Shown: positions 39,330 to 48,229 of the stretch, piece by piece | Layout of the letters: the number at the start of each line of letters is the position of its first letter | Numbering within the stretch: position 1 is the first letter of the stretch | Assembly: GCA_905221615.1 (NCBI GenBank) | Contig: CAJNDT010006136.1 | Coordinates: forward strand, 1,140,001 to 1,204,000 | DNA from: Symbiodinium sp. CCMP2592 | Lineage: Eukaryota; Sar; Dinophyceae; Suessiales; Symbiodiniaceae | DNA length: 64,000 nt | Reading direction: 5' to 3' | Made by a program: the position numbers and the translations under genes | Notes under the pieces: model-generated | What the model was told of the DNA's origin: nothing | What the model saw: the letters and a program-made list of their open reading frames with translations, nothing else | Database searches by the model: none

Positions 39330-40220
39330 CCCAAATCCCTTAACCCCAGTTCCTCAACCCGGGACGGGACCGGTAGGAGGAAGGCGCTGAAGGCTCTCCA
39401 GGCCGGCAGTCTTTTCGTTGGCTCACAGGGTTTAGTTTTTAGGGTTTAGGGTCTAGTTCCTTGGAGATGTGTGATTGTAGGTTATAGGCATGGCAACTAA
39501 AGTTACATCTCTGGTTGTCGAGTCGCATAGCCCCAACCTGGTAGTAGAGTAGGTAACCTTTAACGTCTTTCGGGTAGTATAGCCCCTATATAACCCCTAT
39601 ATAACCAAAAGGGTCAACCCTTAGTTCCCCATGATACCCGACAAGTAGGCCAACCAACGTACTTGCAGCCCTCTGAGCCTCTATGTAAGCCTGAACGTTT
39701 CGGAGTACTACAATCACGGTTGTCACCCCAGGAAACAGGTCTAGTAAGATTGTACAAGGGTTTCGGTGTGACGGGCTCGGGCTCAGGGTAAAGAGAGTTC
39801 AGGTTTATTTCGGCTGTAGCATAAGGGATGTGGATATTCAGCGGGTTTGGAGAGCACTGTGGACGATGTCTTGAGGGCTGGAAGCATGTTTTGGTGCGCT
39901 TGCTTTCAGATTCTCAGATATGGGGAGGTAAACTACTGGGATCAAGAGTTTCTGGGTCCTGATGCATGTCGGGCACTTGGGGGGACTGGCCTGGGGAGTG
40001 GACGCTGCTTTGCTTAGGTTTTTCGGAGGTACAGCTTGAACCCTGAACCGGCGACCACCAGTAGTATAGGGATCGGATAGTGTTTTGTGCCAGTCTCCCT
40101 CTTGTATGTATAGTTCCAAATATACTTATGGTATAGCCCTTAGTACAACTATGGCATTAAACATCCCAGCACCCTATTGAAATAGCTCAGGCCCCTGAAC
40201 CATCAACCGTAAAAAGCCCT
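39330..40220. other. Intergenic DNA with a weak inverted structure
   Basis: 39540-39655 has GGGTAGTATAGCC and GATACCCGACAAG around tandem CCCCTATATAA words, possibly a decayed TIR element. A 93-codon minus frame at 40119-39838 (TTG start) ends ..ASSPQDIVHSALQTR and has no recognised domain. Confidence 0.3.
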
Positions 40221-40223
40221 TGC

Positions 40224-40330
40224 CCTAAGGTCCATGTACCCAAATAGTATGTATTTTGGCCCCAAAGTAGAGACTATGTAGAGACTACTTTGGCCCCAAA
40301 GTACATACTATTTGGGTACATGGACCCTTA
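40224..40330 (+). mobile_element. Family C TIR element
   Basis: CCTAAGGTCCATGTACCCAAATAG pairs with CTATTTGGGTACATGGACCCTTA. Inner ATTTTGGCCCCAAAG/CTTTGGCCCCAAAG. Centre TAGAGACTATGTAGAGACTAC is a small direct repeat. It is the most symmetric C copy here. Confidence 0.88.
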
Positions 40331-40331
40331 C

Positions 40332-40392
40332 ACCCTAAACCCTTGTAGAACCCTTTGCAGATCCCTTAGAAGATCCCTTATGGGTACCCTGA
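40332..40392. repeat. Family Z run
   Basis: CCCTTGTAGAACCCTTTGC then AGATCCCTTAGAAGATCCC. It joins the C element at 40224 to the L element at 40398. Confidence 0.6.
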
Positions 40393-40397
40393 ACCTG

Positions 40398-40504
40398 AAG
40401 GACCAAATGACCCTTACAAGTAGGGGCCCTACACCCATATACTATGAATCCCTATATGGTCCATGGACCTTAAACCCTTTTAGGGTTCATTTCGTCCGTA
40501 AGGA
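40398..40504 (+). mobile_element. Family L TIR element
   Basis: GAAGGACCAAATGACCCTTA pairs with TTAGGGTTCATTTCGTCC. The middle AGGGGCCCTACACCCATATAC matches 23855. Confidence 0.82.
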
Positions 40505-40629
40505 AAGGACCCTTAGGGTCATGAAGCCGGTTTGACATCCTCTTGAGCTCCCCCGGCTTTGGAAGGTCCCCTCATTAATAAGGAATATATGTTAGTTTAG
40601 GGGTTGGGGTTGCAATACTTCAAAGTGTT

Positions 40630-40724
40630 TCCTTAAGTAGCGGATTTTAAGCCTGGGTGGTTTAGGGTTTAGGGCTAGTACATTTTGAGGTATCCTCCTT
40701 AAGTAGCGGACTTTAAGTCTGGGT
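40630..40724 (+). repeat. 66-bp direct duplication
   Basis: TCCTTAAGTAGCGGATTTTAAG and TCCTTAAGTAGCGGACTTTAAG, each followed by CTGGGT. TTTAGGGTTTAGGG separates the copies. Confidence 0.85.
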
Positions 40725-40841
40725 AACCATAACAGCGCCCTTTTGCCTGTAGAGTCGGAAGCAACCTAAGAGACTCGGGGTGTGAGGTCAGCCAGGTATA
40801 GGGTTCAGGGGTTTTGTTTGGTTTTGGGCTTAGGGGTTTCA

Positions 40842-41108
40842 TTATTTAGGGTTGAGTGGTAAGGGGTTTCGGTTTTGGGGCTCGCCCACGCCTGAAATAG
40901 ACAGCCCTGCAACTGGTCCCATGAGTTTGGGTATTGTAACTAGAGGGCTTTCAACTGTCGCGTTTCTGCGGCCAAGCATATGGCCAAAACCCGACCTAGC
41001 TGCACACCCCTGAACTGCATCAAGCCCTGAAGCGGGCACCACAGTTGGCACAAACACCTTGACAGAGGAATCTATATTCTTTACTACTATTTGCTTAAGG
41101 ACCCCCAA
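40842..41108 (-). CDS. Candidate exon, unrecognised
   Basis: An 88-codon minus-strand frame without ATG start. Its first residues come from the Q element at 41085. The remaining part reads VKVFVPTVVPASGLDAV and ..PLVTIPKLMGPVAGLSI in otherwise repeat-free DNA. The end (..RNPLPLNPK) is telomere-like. It may be an exon interrupted by a Q insertion, or chance. Confidence 0.17.
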   Translation of the reverse strand: MGVLKQIVVKNIDSSVKVFVPTVVPASGLDAVQGCAARSGFGHMLGRRNATVESPLVTIPKLMGPVAGLSISGVGEPQNRNPLPLNPK

Positions 41109-41190
41109 AAAGTAAAAAATATATTCCTAATGGGGGTAATATAGGGATTATTATTTTTATTTTTTGGTGGTTTCTTAAGCAAATAGCAGT
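41085..41190 (-). mobile_element. Family Q TIR element, inverse orientation
   Basis: TACTATTTGCTTAAGG pairs with TTCTTAAGCAAATAGCA. CCCCCAAAAAGTAAAAAA/TTTTTATTTTTTGG arms and TAATGGGGGTAATATAGGGA centre. It is the reverse of 13001-13106. Confidence 0.88.
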
Positions 41191-41269
41191 TTGGAATCCA
41201 AAACCTTCAGGGTCGATGTGGGCCTTGCGAGAAACACCAGACCGCCTGCTACCAAAGCTCCACATATAG

Positions 41270-41420
41270 TCATATAGTCTCCATTGTAGTTCCTTTTTTT
41301 GGTTAACCAAAACCGCTATTATAGGATCCGAACCATAAACCTGTTTAACCAAAAAAGAAACTACAATGGAGAACCCCCCCTACAAGCTCTGAAACTCGAC
41401 ACCCAAGCCAGAACCCAAGA
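41270..41420 (-). mobile_element. Family E element plus shared flank
   Basis: CATATAGTCTCCATTGTAG pairs with CTACAATGGAGAACC (to 41373). Core TATAGGATCCGAACC. The flank TACAAGCTCTGAAACTCG..CCAAGCCAG is the same as that beside the E copy at 31709. Confidence 0.83.
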
Positions 41421-41561
41421 AATAATTACACTGGAGACTGTAGGCGAGTGCGAAACCCTAAACCCCTCAGCGCTTCACAGGTGCTGGAGGCCTTCCGTTG
41501 AATGCGGACACCCTAGCCTTCCATGCCTGGTCCTACGGCCACTTGGGTCATTTTGGAAAAA

Positions 41562-41662
41562 ATCTTAGGGGTACTTAGAAATATTTTAGATTTTTGGTTA
41601 TTATAATCCCTAAGAAACAGCTAAAATTACCATTTTTGCCAGGGTTCTAAGTTCAGTCTAGA
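41562..41662 (+). mobile_element. Family T element
   Basis: TTAGGGGTACTTAGAAATATTTTAG, GGTTATTATAATCCCTAAG, AACAGCTAAAATTACC, AGGGTTCTAAGTTCAG: colinear with 16722-16820. The TIRs are short. Confidence 0.78.
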
Positions 41663-41807
41663 AATCCTGAAGTGCCAAAGCTCCCAACATTCACCAGTCA
41701 AAGCAAAGCAGAGTGGAACCATGGCAGAACCTGTGGTACTGATATGAATATGAGGTGTAGTGCAACATATGTACAGATATATAAAATTGTATGTTGGTGT
41801 ACATGTT

Positions 41808-41900
41808 ATATATATATATATATATATTATACATATATATATATATATATATATATGGAGTGTGCGTCTAAGTATATATATATATATATATATGTATTAC
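41808..41900. repeat. TA microsatellites
   Basis: Three (TA)n runs: 41809-41826, 41832-41856 and 41874-41893. Confidence 0.95.
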
Positions 41901-42310
41901 ACATACATGCCTACATCCATGCATACAAACATACGTGCATACGGACCCTCGACTAGGGAAAACTTGAGTTGTTGGCCAGTCTCCTGAAGCCGAGACAGTG
42001 GATGGAGAGCCTACGCCCTTTGAGCATTTAGACCCTAGAACCATCGAGAACCGCTGAAATCCGTGTGGCTTGCGGTTAAGATACCCGAAAGATACCTAAA
42101 CCCGAGACCATCAGATGCCCAATTCGCAGAACTGAAAGACCTATCGAACTTGCAGGGTGTATGGTATGAAGCATTGAGATATAGTAAGGTTTGGAGGATG
42201 CGATGATTACTGCAAACCGAGGCCATTTTCAGCACTGCGTGCCTTGGGGTTTGGGCTTTGTTACCATGCATAGTCTCTGTCGAGAGACTGTGATTTTGCT
42301 GGGGGTTCGG

Positions 42311-42420
42311 GGGCTTATAATATGGGGGCCGTACCAATTAGAATAGGATTTTGAGGCCCATTATGCGATAATTACAATAAGGAAGCCCCCAAAATAGTAC
42401 AGGAATAGTTGAGGCGTCGT
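42311..42420 (+). mobile_element. Family I TIR element
   Basis: ATATGGGGGCCGTACCAATTAG and GGAATAGTTGAGGCG are imperfect arms. Inner GATTTTGAGGCCCATTA/GCCCCCAAAATAG. Centre GCGATAATTACAATAAGG. Confidence 0.65.
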
Positions 42421-42490
42421 CGTGTGAACCTTAAGCCCTGGACTGCAAACGCCGAACACAAAAACGAAGCCCACCATAAACCCAAAACCC

Positions 42491-42630
42491 TACTTGGAGG
42501 GTCGGGGGACTTAGTAAGTAGGTAGTAAGTAGACTTATAAGTACCCTAAAAGGGACCCTAATTGGGGTTATGGTATATACTTATAAGTCCCTAAAATAAC
42601 CAGTTACTAAGTCCCCCGACTCTCCAAGTA
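42491..42630 (+). mobile_element. Family B TIR element, reference copy
   Basis: TACTTGGAGGGTCGGGGGAC pairs with GTCCCCCGACTCTCCAAGTA. Inner AAGTACCCTAAAAGGGACCC then ATTGGGGTTATGGTATATAC. TA direct repeats flank it inside CCCTA, a telomere-like target. Confidence 0.9.
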
Positions 42631-42639
42631 CACCTATTG

Positions 42640-42835
42640 GGTTTCTGTTAAGGAGCTTAGGTTAAGTTACCATACTATAGGGCTCCTTTAAGGGTTCCAT
42701 AACGGTTTAAAGGTTTAAAGGTTAAGGAGTGTAGTTTAAGCTACCATACTAGGGATCTATAGTAAATCATAAGGTAGTGTAAGTTACCATACTAGGGATC
42801 TATAGCAACTAATCTCGTTTCCTTGTTATGTTAAC
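42640..42835 (+). repeat. Three-step tandem repeat
   Basis: AAGTTACCATACTATAGGG, AAGCTACCATACTAGGG and AAGTTACCATACTAGGG occur at about 42664, 42738 and 42782, each followed by ATC/CTC-TATAG. Family Z-like words surround it. Confidence 0.75.
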
Positions 42836-43186
42836 TTGAACTAAGCCCCCTTAACAAGAACCCAAGCTAAAACCCTGAATCTCTCTGTCACTGTTCCACC
42901 CAGACCAACAATCCCAGTTTAGCCCTCTTCACCCTCTACAGTTCAGGAAACTACATGATCAGTTTCATTGCAGGTAGCTCCTTCTGTCTGTTGCAACATC
43001 AATGGTCCAAACCTTTTTGAAAGTAGCTGAACTTAAGTTGATTTGGCATTGAGTAGCGAGAGTAGCGAAGTCAACCATAAACTGCGAAGCCTAGACAACC
43101 CTATTGACATCTGTAGGACAGGCACTTCAAAGCCTGAAGCACCGAATTTGCCAACCCGCACCCGAAACCCCATAGGCCGACCCACT

Positions 43187-43270
43187 CTTAGGTGCCTCAT
43201 TACGTTAAGTACCTCTGAAGAGACTGCTTTAAGGCCAAACACTATACTGCATGAGCACATGGACCATATA
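43187..43270 (+). mobile_element. Family C element, degenerate
   Basis: TCTTAGGTGCCTCATTACG and GAGCACATGGACCATA are eroded arms; inner GTTAAGTACCTC and CTTTAAGGCCAAAC. Confidence 0.45.
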
Positions 43271-43274
43271 CCCT

Positions 43275-43335
43275 CAACCCTAAACCCTTATGGTGCCCTT
43301 ACAGGAACCCCTTAAAGGAACTCTGATATTCAACC
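43275..43335. repeat. Family Z run
   Basis: CCCTAAACCCTTATGGTGCCC then GGAACCCCTTAAAGGAAC. Confidence 0.5.
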
Positions 43336-43376
43336 CGCATAAAGAATCCCTGTAGTACTGTTAGGTGCATGCCCCC

Positions 43377-43496
43377 TACTTGGAGGTTCATGACATGGGT
43401 AGTTATAAACCGGGTTTTAAGTCCCCTAATCTGGGTTATAAGTAAAGTTACCCTACTTATAAACCTACTATTAACTACCCATGAACCTCCAAGTAG
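43377..43496 (+). mobile_element. Family A TIR element, reference copy
   Basis: TACTTGGAGGTTCATGAC..GGGTAG pairs with CTACCCATGAACCTCCAAGTA. A 5-bp ATGAC insertion duplicates part of the left arm. TA direct repeats flank the element inside CCCCTA..TAGGCCC. Confidence 0.9.
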
Positions 43497-43499
43497 GCC

Positions 43500-43575
43500 C
43501 TAAACCCTATACGCTTATAGAATCCCTGTAGAACCCTTTAAAGGGACCCTTAAAGGAACCCTTATAGCTACCCAG
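43500..43575. repeat. Family Z run
   Basis: CCCTATACGCTTATAGAATCC then CCCTTTAAAGGGACCC and CTTAAAGGAACCC. Confidence 0.55.
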
Positions 43576-43675
43576 TAAGACCTCACCACCTCCATGTCTG
43601 CTGAGACATCTCAGGTCCCGACGGCTCGGGTGGGTCAGCGCCCATGGGAAGCGCTACTCGTCCATACCGGCTGAT

Positions 43676-43798
43676 TCAGGATACTGGACTTCGTAAAGCC
43701 GGTTTTGAATTCAGGGTTACAGGTTAGTTTAGGGCTTTCAGGATACCGGACTCCGTAAAGCCGGTTTTAGTTCAGGGTTACGGGTTCAGGGCTTTCGG
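43676..43798 (+). repeat. 62-bp tandem duplication
   Basis: CAGGATACTGGACTTCG..AAAGCCGG and CAGGATACCGGACTCCG..AAAGCCGG. Each unit ends in TTCAGGGTTAC-type sequence and GGGCTTTC. Confidence 0.88.
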
Positions 43799-43983
43799 TT
43801 CCTAAACTCTAAACCCCAAACGCTTCAGGCCCTTGGCATGACACGCAACCAGCACAAGCACGCAGTCCTCATGTTTGTCGATCTTGATTTCTATGTGTCT
43901 CTCTACTTAGGCCCGCTACCTACCTACTTGCCTAGCTAGCTACCTACCTCCCTCCTCGCTAGCTAGCTATCTATCAAAGTATC

Positions 43984-44135
43984 CCCTAAACCCTAAACCC
44001 TAAACCCTAAACCCCCCAAAATTCCCCATCTCAGATCAACTCCGTCTCGGTGCTCTTCGATTCGAGTTCCATGGAGCCGCTGCAGAAAAGTATCAGTTTA
44101 GGGTTTAGGGTTTAGGGTTTAGGGTTTAGGGAGTT
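43984..44135. repeat. Facing telomere-like tracts
   Basis: CCCTAAA x4 at 43984-44013, then 85 bp of unique sequence, then TTTAGGG x5 at 44098-44130. Together they form an inverted pair. Confidence 0.9.
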
Positions 44136-44139
44136 GTCG

Positions 44140-44870
44140 AGGGAACCCCCCAAGTCCCCCCCCTTGGCTTCTTAGGGGCTGAGTAGGAAGATTTCAAAAC
44201 TTTTGGGGCTTAAGGCTTAAGCTTTGTTGGGTTAGGACATTGGGGATGCTTGTGTGTTTAGGGTTTGCGGTTTAGGTGTTGATGGCTTTGGTGCTGAAGG
44301 ATCTTTTGTGTTGGGATCCCTTTTCATTCGAATCCCAGCATGAGCCGTTCAGGAATCATCTTATCTTGCATTCCGGCGGCAGGTCTTATACGCAGGTTTT
44401 AGGGAACCCTGAGACCTGAACCAACCAAAGGCGTTATGTTCCTTATGATGGTGAGGGTTGTGACAGTGACGGCTCCGTCCACATGTTTTGGGCATGAAGC
44501 AGACTAGAACTTAAGCAACTAATGTATTGGCCTGAATGATTAGCGGCTCTACATATTCTATATTCCTCAGGGTTCCGTAACCTAAACTCTAGATCCCAAA
44601 CCCCGTAACCCTAAACCCCTCAACCCTACACCCCTTAACCCCAGAGTTTATTGTTCAGCGAGGCCTGGGGCTTTCTAGGTCAGGTTTAAGGGTCGAGGGG
44701 CTTAGGTTCTTAGGTTTTTTAGGGTGCTAGGGCTTAGGATTTAAGGGAAGGCTTAGCTGTAGAGCATTGCTAGAAAGAAAACAAAAAGGTGTTCGGGTTT
44801 AACGTGTTGGGTTGCAGTGGGCGTAAATGCTTAGGTTTCAGGGTCGGGGCGGGAGTCGCCTACGACCCAG
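44140..44870. other. Intergenic DNA
   Basis: TTTAGGG-like words at 44255-44275 and 44680-44745, CCCTAAA-like at 44580-44640. No TIR element or gene recognised. Confidence 0.3.
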
Positions 44871-44873
44871 AGT

Positions 44874-44969
44874 AAGCCCTTATCCCCTTTTTTAGGGTTC
44901 AGGTTCCCTTAAAATCCCCTTAAACCAAAAAAGGGCACCCTTTTTATGAATAGGTTACTCTTAGGTCTA
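44874..44969 (+). mobile_element. Family S-related element, diverged
   Basis: CCCTTATCCCCTTTTTTAGG, then CAGGTTCCCTTAAAATCCC and AAAAAAGGGCACCCTTTTTATG, then AGGTTACTC. It follows the order of S with an altered centre. Confidence 0.5.
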
Positions 44970-45038
44970 GTCGCGGCAAGCTGCTCAAACAGACTTCGCC
45001 GCCAACCTTCCAGATCCTGCAGCCAGAGCCATTGTCAG

Positions 45039-45152
45039 CCTAGGATGCCCAGTAGTACCCTTATTCCCTTTTTGTAGTCCGAGGTTCCTTTTAAGGTTAC
45101 CCAATACCACAAAGAGAGGCCTTTTTATTCTTAGGTTACTGGGTATCCTAGT
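45039..45152 (+). mobile_element. Family S TIR element, best copy
   Basis: CCTAGGATGCCCAGTAGTAC pairs with TTACTGGGTATCCTAG. Inner CTTTTTGTAGTCCGAGG and AAAGAGAGGCCTTTTTATTC. Confidence 0.87.
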
Positions 45153-45164
45153 CTATAGTGTGAG

Positions 45165-45325
45165 TCAATATGCCATGAAGGAGCCCACGACCCCATTCCA
45201 ATTATTAAGGCTTCTACTTTAATGGCCTGCAAAGTTGCCAAGACTGTGCCTTCGGCTCCGTTTTATTTTTGTACATAATGTAACATACCCCCACACCCTA
45301 TTCTGGCTGTTGAGACCCTGATATG
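45165..45325. repeat. Two family I right halves in tandem
   Basis: GACCCCATTCCAATTATTAAGGC at 45190 and CCCACACCCTATTCTGGC..TTGAGACC at 45290. The left arms are lost in both. Confidence 0.55.
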
Positions 45326-45611
45326 AAGCTCTCAACGCCTCGCTGCCATGCAGGAGGTGTTGGAGATCAGCATGTCGCTGAACACCCAAGGGGTGAGGAA
45401 CCGGAAGAAGACACAGCTGAGAGAATGCATCATACCAGGCAAGACCGGTTTAGGGTTTGGTTTTAGGGTTTACAGGGTACTGGACTCTTGTTCAGTCCTG
45501 TGCTTTCGGGATTCCGGGTTTACGATTTTGTGTGGTTGCTCATGTTTGTAATCGTGTCACGCGATCCTAGCCATAGGGTTTCACATTGAACCCTCAAACA
45601 TAGGTAACATC

Positions 45612-46083
45612 ATGGTGGCCAAAAAAGCTATCATTCTACATACTTTTGGGGTCCAAGTAAGCAAGTACTGGAGCACGAAGTTGAAAGAGGAGTTGGGCTC
45701 AGTCATTGCTTCCCGGGACGCCATCTGCGACCTTGAGCTTGAGACGACTGCAGCCATGAAATTCAACGCAACCAATAGTTGCGGTCGAGCATTGCGTGTT
45801 GCACAGGTCGTTTGCTTTGATCTGCAGTGGTTGCGCGAATGTGGGCCGCCTTGTCATGTTTGCCGTTGGGTTTAGAGGCCTTGCCGTTTTTGCTATTCCT
45901 CCCACTGTTCCCCATAAGGTTCGTTATCCAAATGGTTTTCTGTGGTGTGAATCAGCACATCTAGCATACCCGGAGCGATCCAGGATGTATTGGCGGGTGA
46001 ACGTAGCACTTCTCCAACTTCGATTAACTCTTGATGCAATAGCAAGACTCCCAAGCAACCTGGCCCTGAACTTCAAGTCTTAA
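45612..46083 (+). CDS. Candidate gene fragment: two overlapping frames
   Basis: The strongest coding candidate in the window. 45612-45875 starts with ATG in a favourable context (A at -3, G at +4) and encodes 87 residues beginning MVAKKAIILHTFGVQVSKYW with a normal amino-acid mix. A +1-shifted frame (45796-46083) overlaps and continues to ..LPSNLALNFKS, so a frameshift or short intron is possible. A possible splice donor, CAAGTAAGC, lies near 45655. The whole 470 bp is free of telomere-like, TIR and microsatellite sequence. The minus strand is also open over 45581-45775. No domain recognised. Confidence 0.25.
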
Positions 46084-46099
46084 GCCATGTGCCGTCGTT

Positions 46100-46292
46100 T
46101 GTCCGTCCGTCCGTATGTATGCATGCATGCTTGTATGTATGTATATATGTAATTATGTGTGTGCATATGTATGCATGTAGTTATGCACGTCTGCATTAGG
46201 TATGTATGTCGGTATGTATGTACGTATGCATGCAGGAAATTCATGTGCATACATATATATATATATATATAGACAGATAGATAGATAGATCG
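46100..46292. repeat. TATG/GTCC/TA/GATA microsatellite cluster
   Basis: (GTCC) at 46098-46113, TATG and GCAT variants to 46235, a TA run at 46250-46271 and GATA at 46272-46290. Confidence 0.9.
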
Positions 46293-46299
46293 CACCATT

Positions 46300-46755
46300 C
46301 CCTCACTCGCGCAGGCGTTTGGGAAGAGTTTCGACACTGGGTGGACTCGGCCAAGGCGTTGGGGACAATGCCGACGTATATGGAATAGCATTCAGCAGTG
46401 TGTTTATTGTTTCGGGTTTAGGGATTAGGGCTTTGGGGTGTAGGGGTTCAGTGCTTAGGGTGCAGGGTTTGGCGTCCTTATAGTCATTGTAATAAGATCC
46501 TCCCATGTGGGGAGTGTACAACGGCTGGTCTCTTAAGCTTATGTTCGGAAATTCGCATTCTGGGTCTAGAGGCTTTGGGTCAAAAAGGCTTCTGGAAAAA
46601 GGGGCTAGGCTAACTAAGGTCAGGGGTAAGTTTTAAGCGTCAAGTCAGCAGGACTTGCTGTTGAACACTACTGATTCCTCTGTGGCTTGATTGCACTTCC
46701 CGAGTGAGCGAGTTGCGGAGCACCTGCAGAAACGAAAAACCAAATCCGAAGCCCT
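46300..46755. other. Intergenic DNA
   Basis: TTTAGGG-like words at 46410-46470; no other recognised element. Confidence 0.3.
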
Positions 46756-46756
46756 A

Positions 46757-46870
46757 CATAATACAGTCTTCATTGCATTTCCTTTCTTTGGTTTAAGCAA
46801 GTAGATATTCAGGATCCTATAAGGTAACCCCAACATGGAACTATTGACAATGGAGACTTATAATAGGTAA
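46757..46870 (+). mobile_element. Family E element, diverged
   Basis: TACAGTCTTCATTGCATTTCC and CAATGGAGACTTATAATAGG are arms; core TCAGGATCCTATAAGG. Confidence 0.6.
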
Positions 46871-46934
46871 CCCCCAAGGGTTAAGACATTCAAAACACTG
46901 TAGCCTCTGGAAATCAACAAAAAGATTTAAAAAA

Positions 46935-47225
46935 AAACAAGCAACAGCATCATAGAGAGCAGGTGGGAGGCCCTGGGAGGCCTTGGGAACCTTGTTTTTT
47001 CTTTTTTGGTATTTTTGTTGCTGTTTTTTTGCTTTTGTTCCTAGGGACCTTTTTTTTGTGTTTGTTGCTTTGTTGTTGCTATTTTTTTGTTTTTTTTTTG
47101 ATTTTTTTCCTAGGAAAAAAGCAAAAACAAAACAAAAAAACAGGTCCCTAGGAAAAAAATTAAAAACATACCAAAAAAAGCCCCCCAGGCCTCCCACCTG
47201 CTCTCTATGATGTTGTTGTTTTTTT
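46935..47225. repeat. Long hairpin with A/T tracts
   Basis: CATCATAGAGAGCAGGTGGG (46948) pairs with CCCACCTGCTCTCTATGATG (47193-47212). Inward pairs include TTTTTTGGTATTTTTG/AAAAACATACCAAAAAA and CCTAGGGACC/GGTCCCTAGG. Stem and loop total about 290 bp, far longer than the other TIR elements, with T-runs on one side. No coding capacity. Confidence 0.82.
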
Positions 47226-47239
47226 TTGGTTTTTGTTTT

Positions 47240-47520
47240 GTTTTTTGTTCGTTGCTGTGGTTACTGGCTAGATGTACGTGTTTGGTTTTTGTTTGCTTTT
47301 ATTCTGGTTTTATTTATCTTTTTGACATATCCCAGAAGTTAAAGGATTTAATTTCTTAACCCAAGGGGTCGCTTTCGTTGCAGGGTTGGCTGTGTAGCAT
47401 GGCATTCGCACCTCTGCAGTTAAGATTGCAACACAAGTCCCATGTGTGCTGAGCCTTTGGCTTTCATGAAATCGAAGGCCCGCAACTTCTGACAATCGTT
47501 AAAGACGTATCCAGGCGAAC
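47240..47520. other. T-rich then unassigned DNA
   Basis: TTTTGTTTG words to 47330, then unremarkable sequence; no gene recognised. Confidence 0.3.
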
Positions 47521-47562
47521 CACAAGGGTCCATGTACCAGCACAGTATATACTTGGGCCTGA
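47521..47562 (+). repeat. Family C solo left arm
   Basis: CAAGGGTCCATGTACC then CAGTATATACTTGGGCC. Downstream, ATACTTCTTTCT is repeated at 47590 and 47632. Confidence 0.6.
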
Positions 47563-47720
47563 ACTGGGCTTTGAAAGTACCATACTTTTTATACTTCTTT
47601 CTTAGTGGAACCACTATGAAAGCAAGTGTATACTTCTTTCTCCCTGGTTACTTAAAAGCCCAGTGAGAGGGGATCCTATGCAGGTGCTTTATGTCGAGGC
47701 ATCTACATGTCGGTGCAAGA

Positions 47721-47836
47721 TTCGGAGGCCTCAAAAGGTGGGATGAAAGTAGGTAGGATTAAGGATTCCTTATATAAGGACTCTTATTTGGGAATATCCC
47801 ACCTACCTTCATCCCACCTTGTGAGGCCTCCGAAAG
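47721..47836 (+). mobile_element. Family P TIR element (single copy here)
   Basis: TTCGGAGGCCTCAAAAGGTGG pairs with CCACCTTGTGAGGCCTCCGAA, continuing through GATGAAAGTAGGTAGGAT/ATCCCACCTACCTTCATC. Arms of about 40 bp are nearly perfect, so this is probably a young copy. Centre AAGGATTCCTTATATAAGG. Confidence 0.88.
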
Positions 47837-47904
47837 ATCCCTAGAACTTGCGGGCCCCCGAGCTCTCAACCCCGGGCCTGCACTCAACATCTAGACTCTA
47901 CACA

Positions 47905-47982
47905 GCCCGTATGTATGTATGGATGTATGTATGTATGTGTAGATACTATACATACGTACATGTCTCTGTACATATGTATACA

Positions 47983-48024
<42 letters not shown>

Positions 48025-48060
48025 ATAGATAAATACATATATCCACATATAAAAACATGT
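47905..48060. repeat. TATG and TA microsatellites
   Basis: (TATG) at 47909-47938 and a (TA)n run at 47986-48020. Confidence 0.93.
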
Positions 48061-48229
48061 AAGAATCGTATCTGCTTGCCGAAGTTCAAGACCTCGCTCC
48101 AAACCAACCCCACAGGATCAGCACAGACCAGAAACCTAACATTCTACGTTTTGAGAAACCTCAGCAGCTTACCCAAAACCTAAACCCCAAACCCCTAAAT
48201 CCTAAACTCGTAAACCGTTACCAGAGGAG

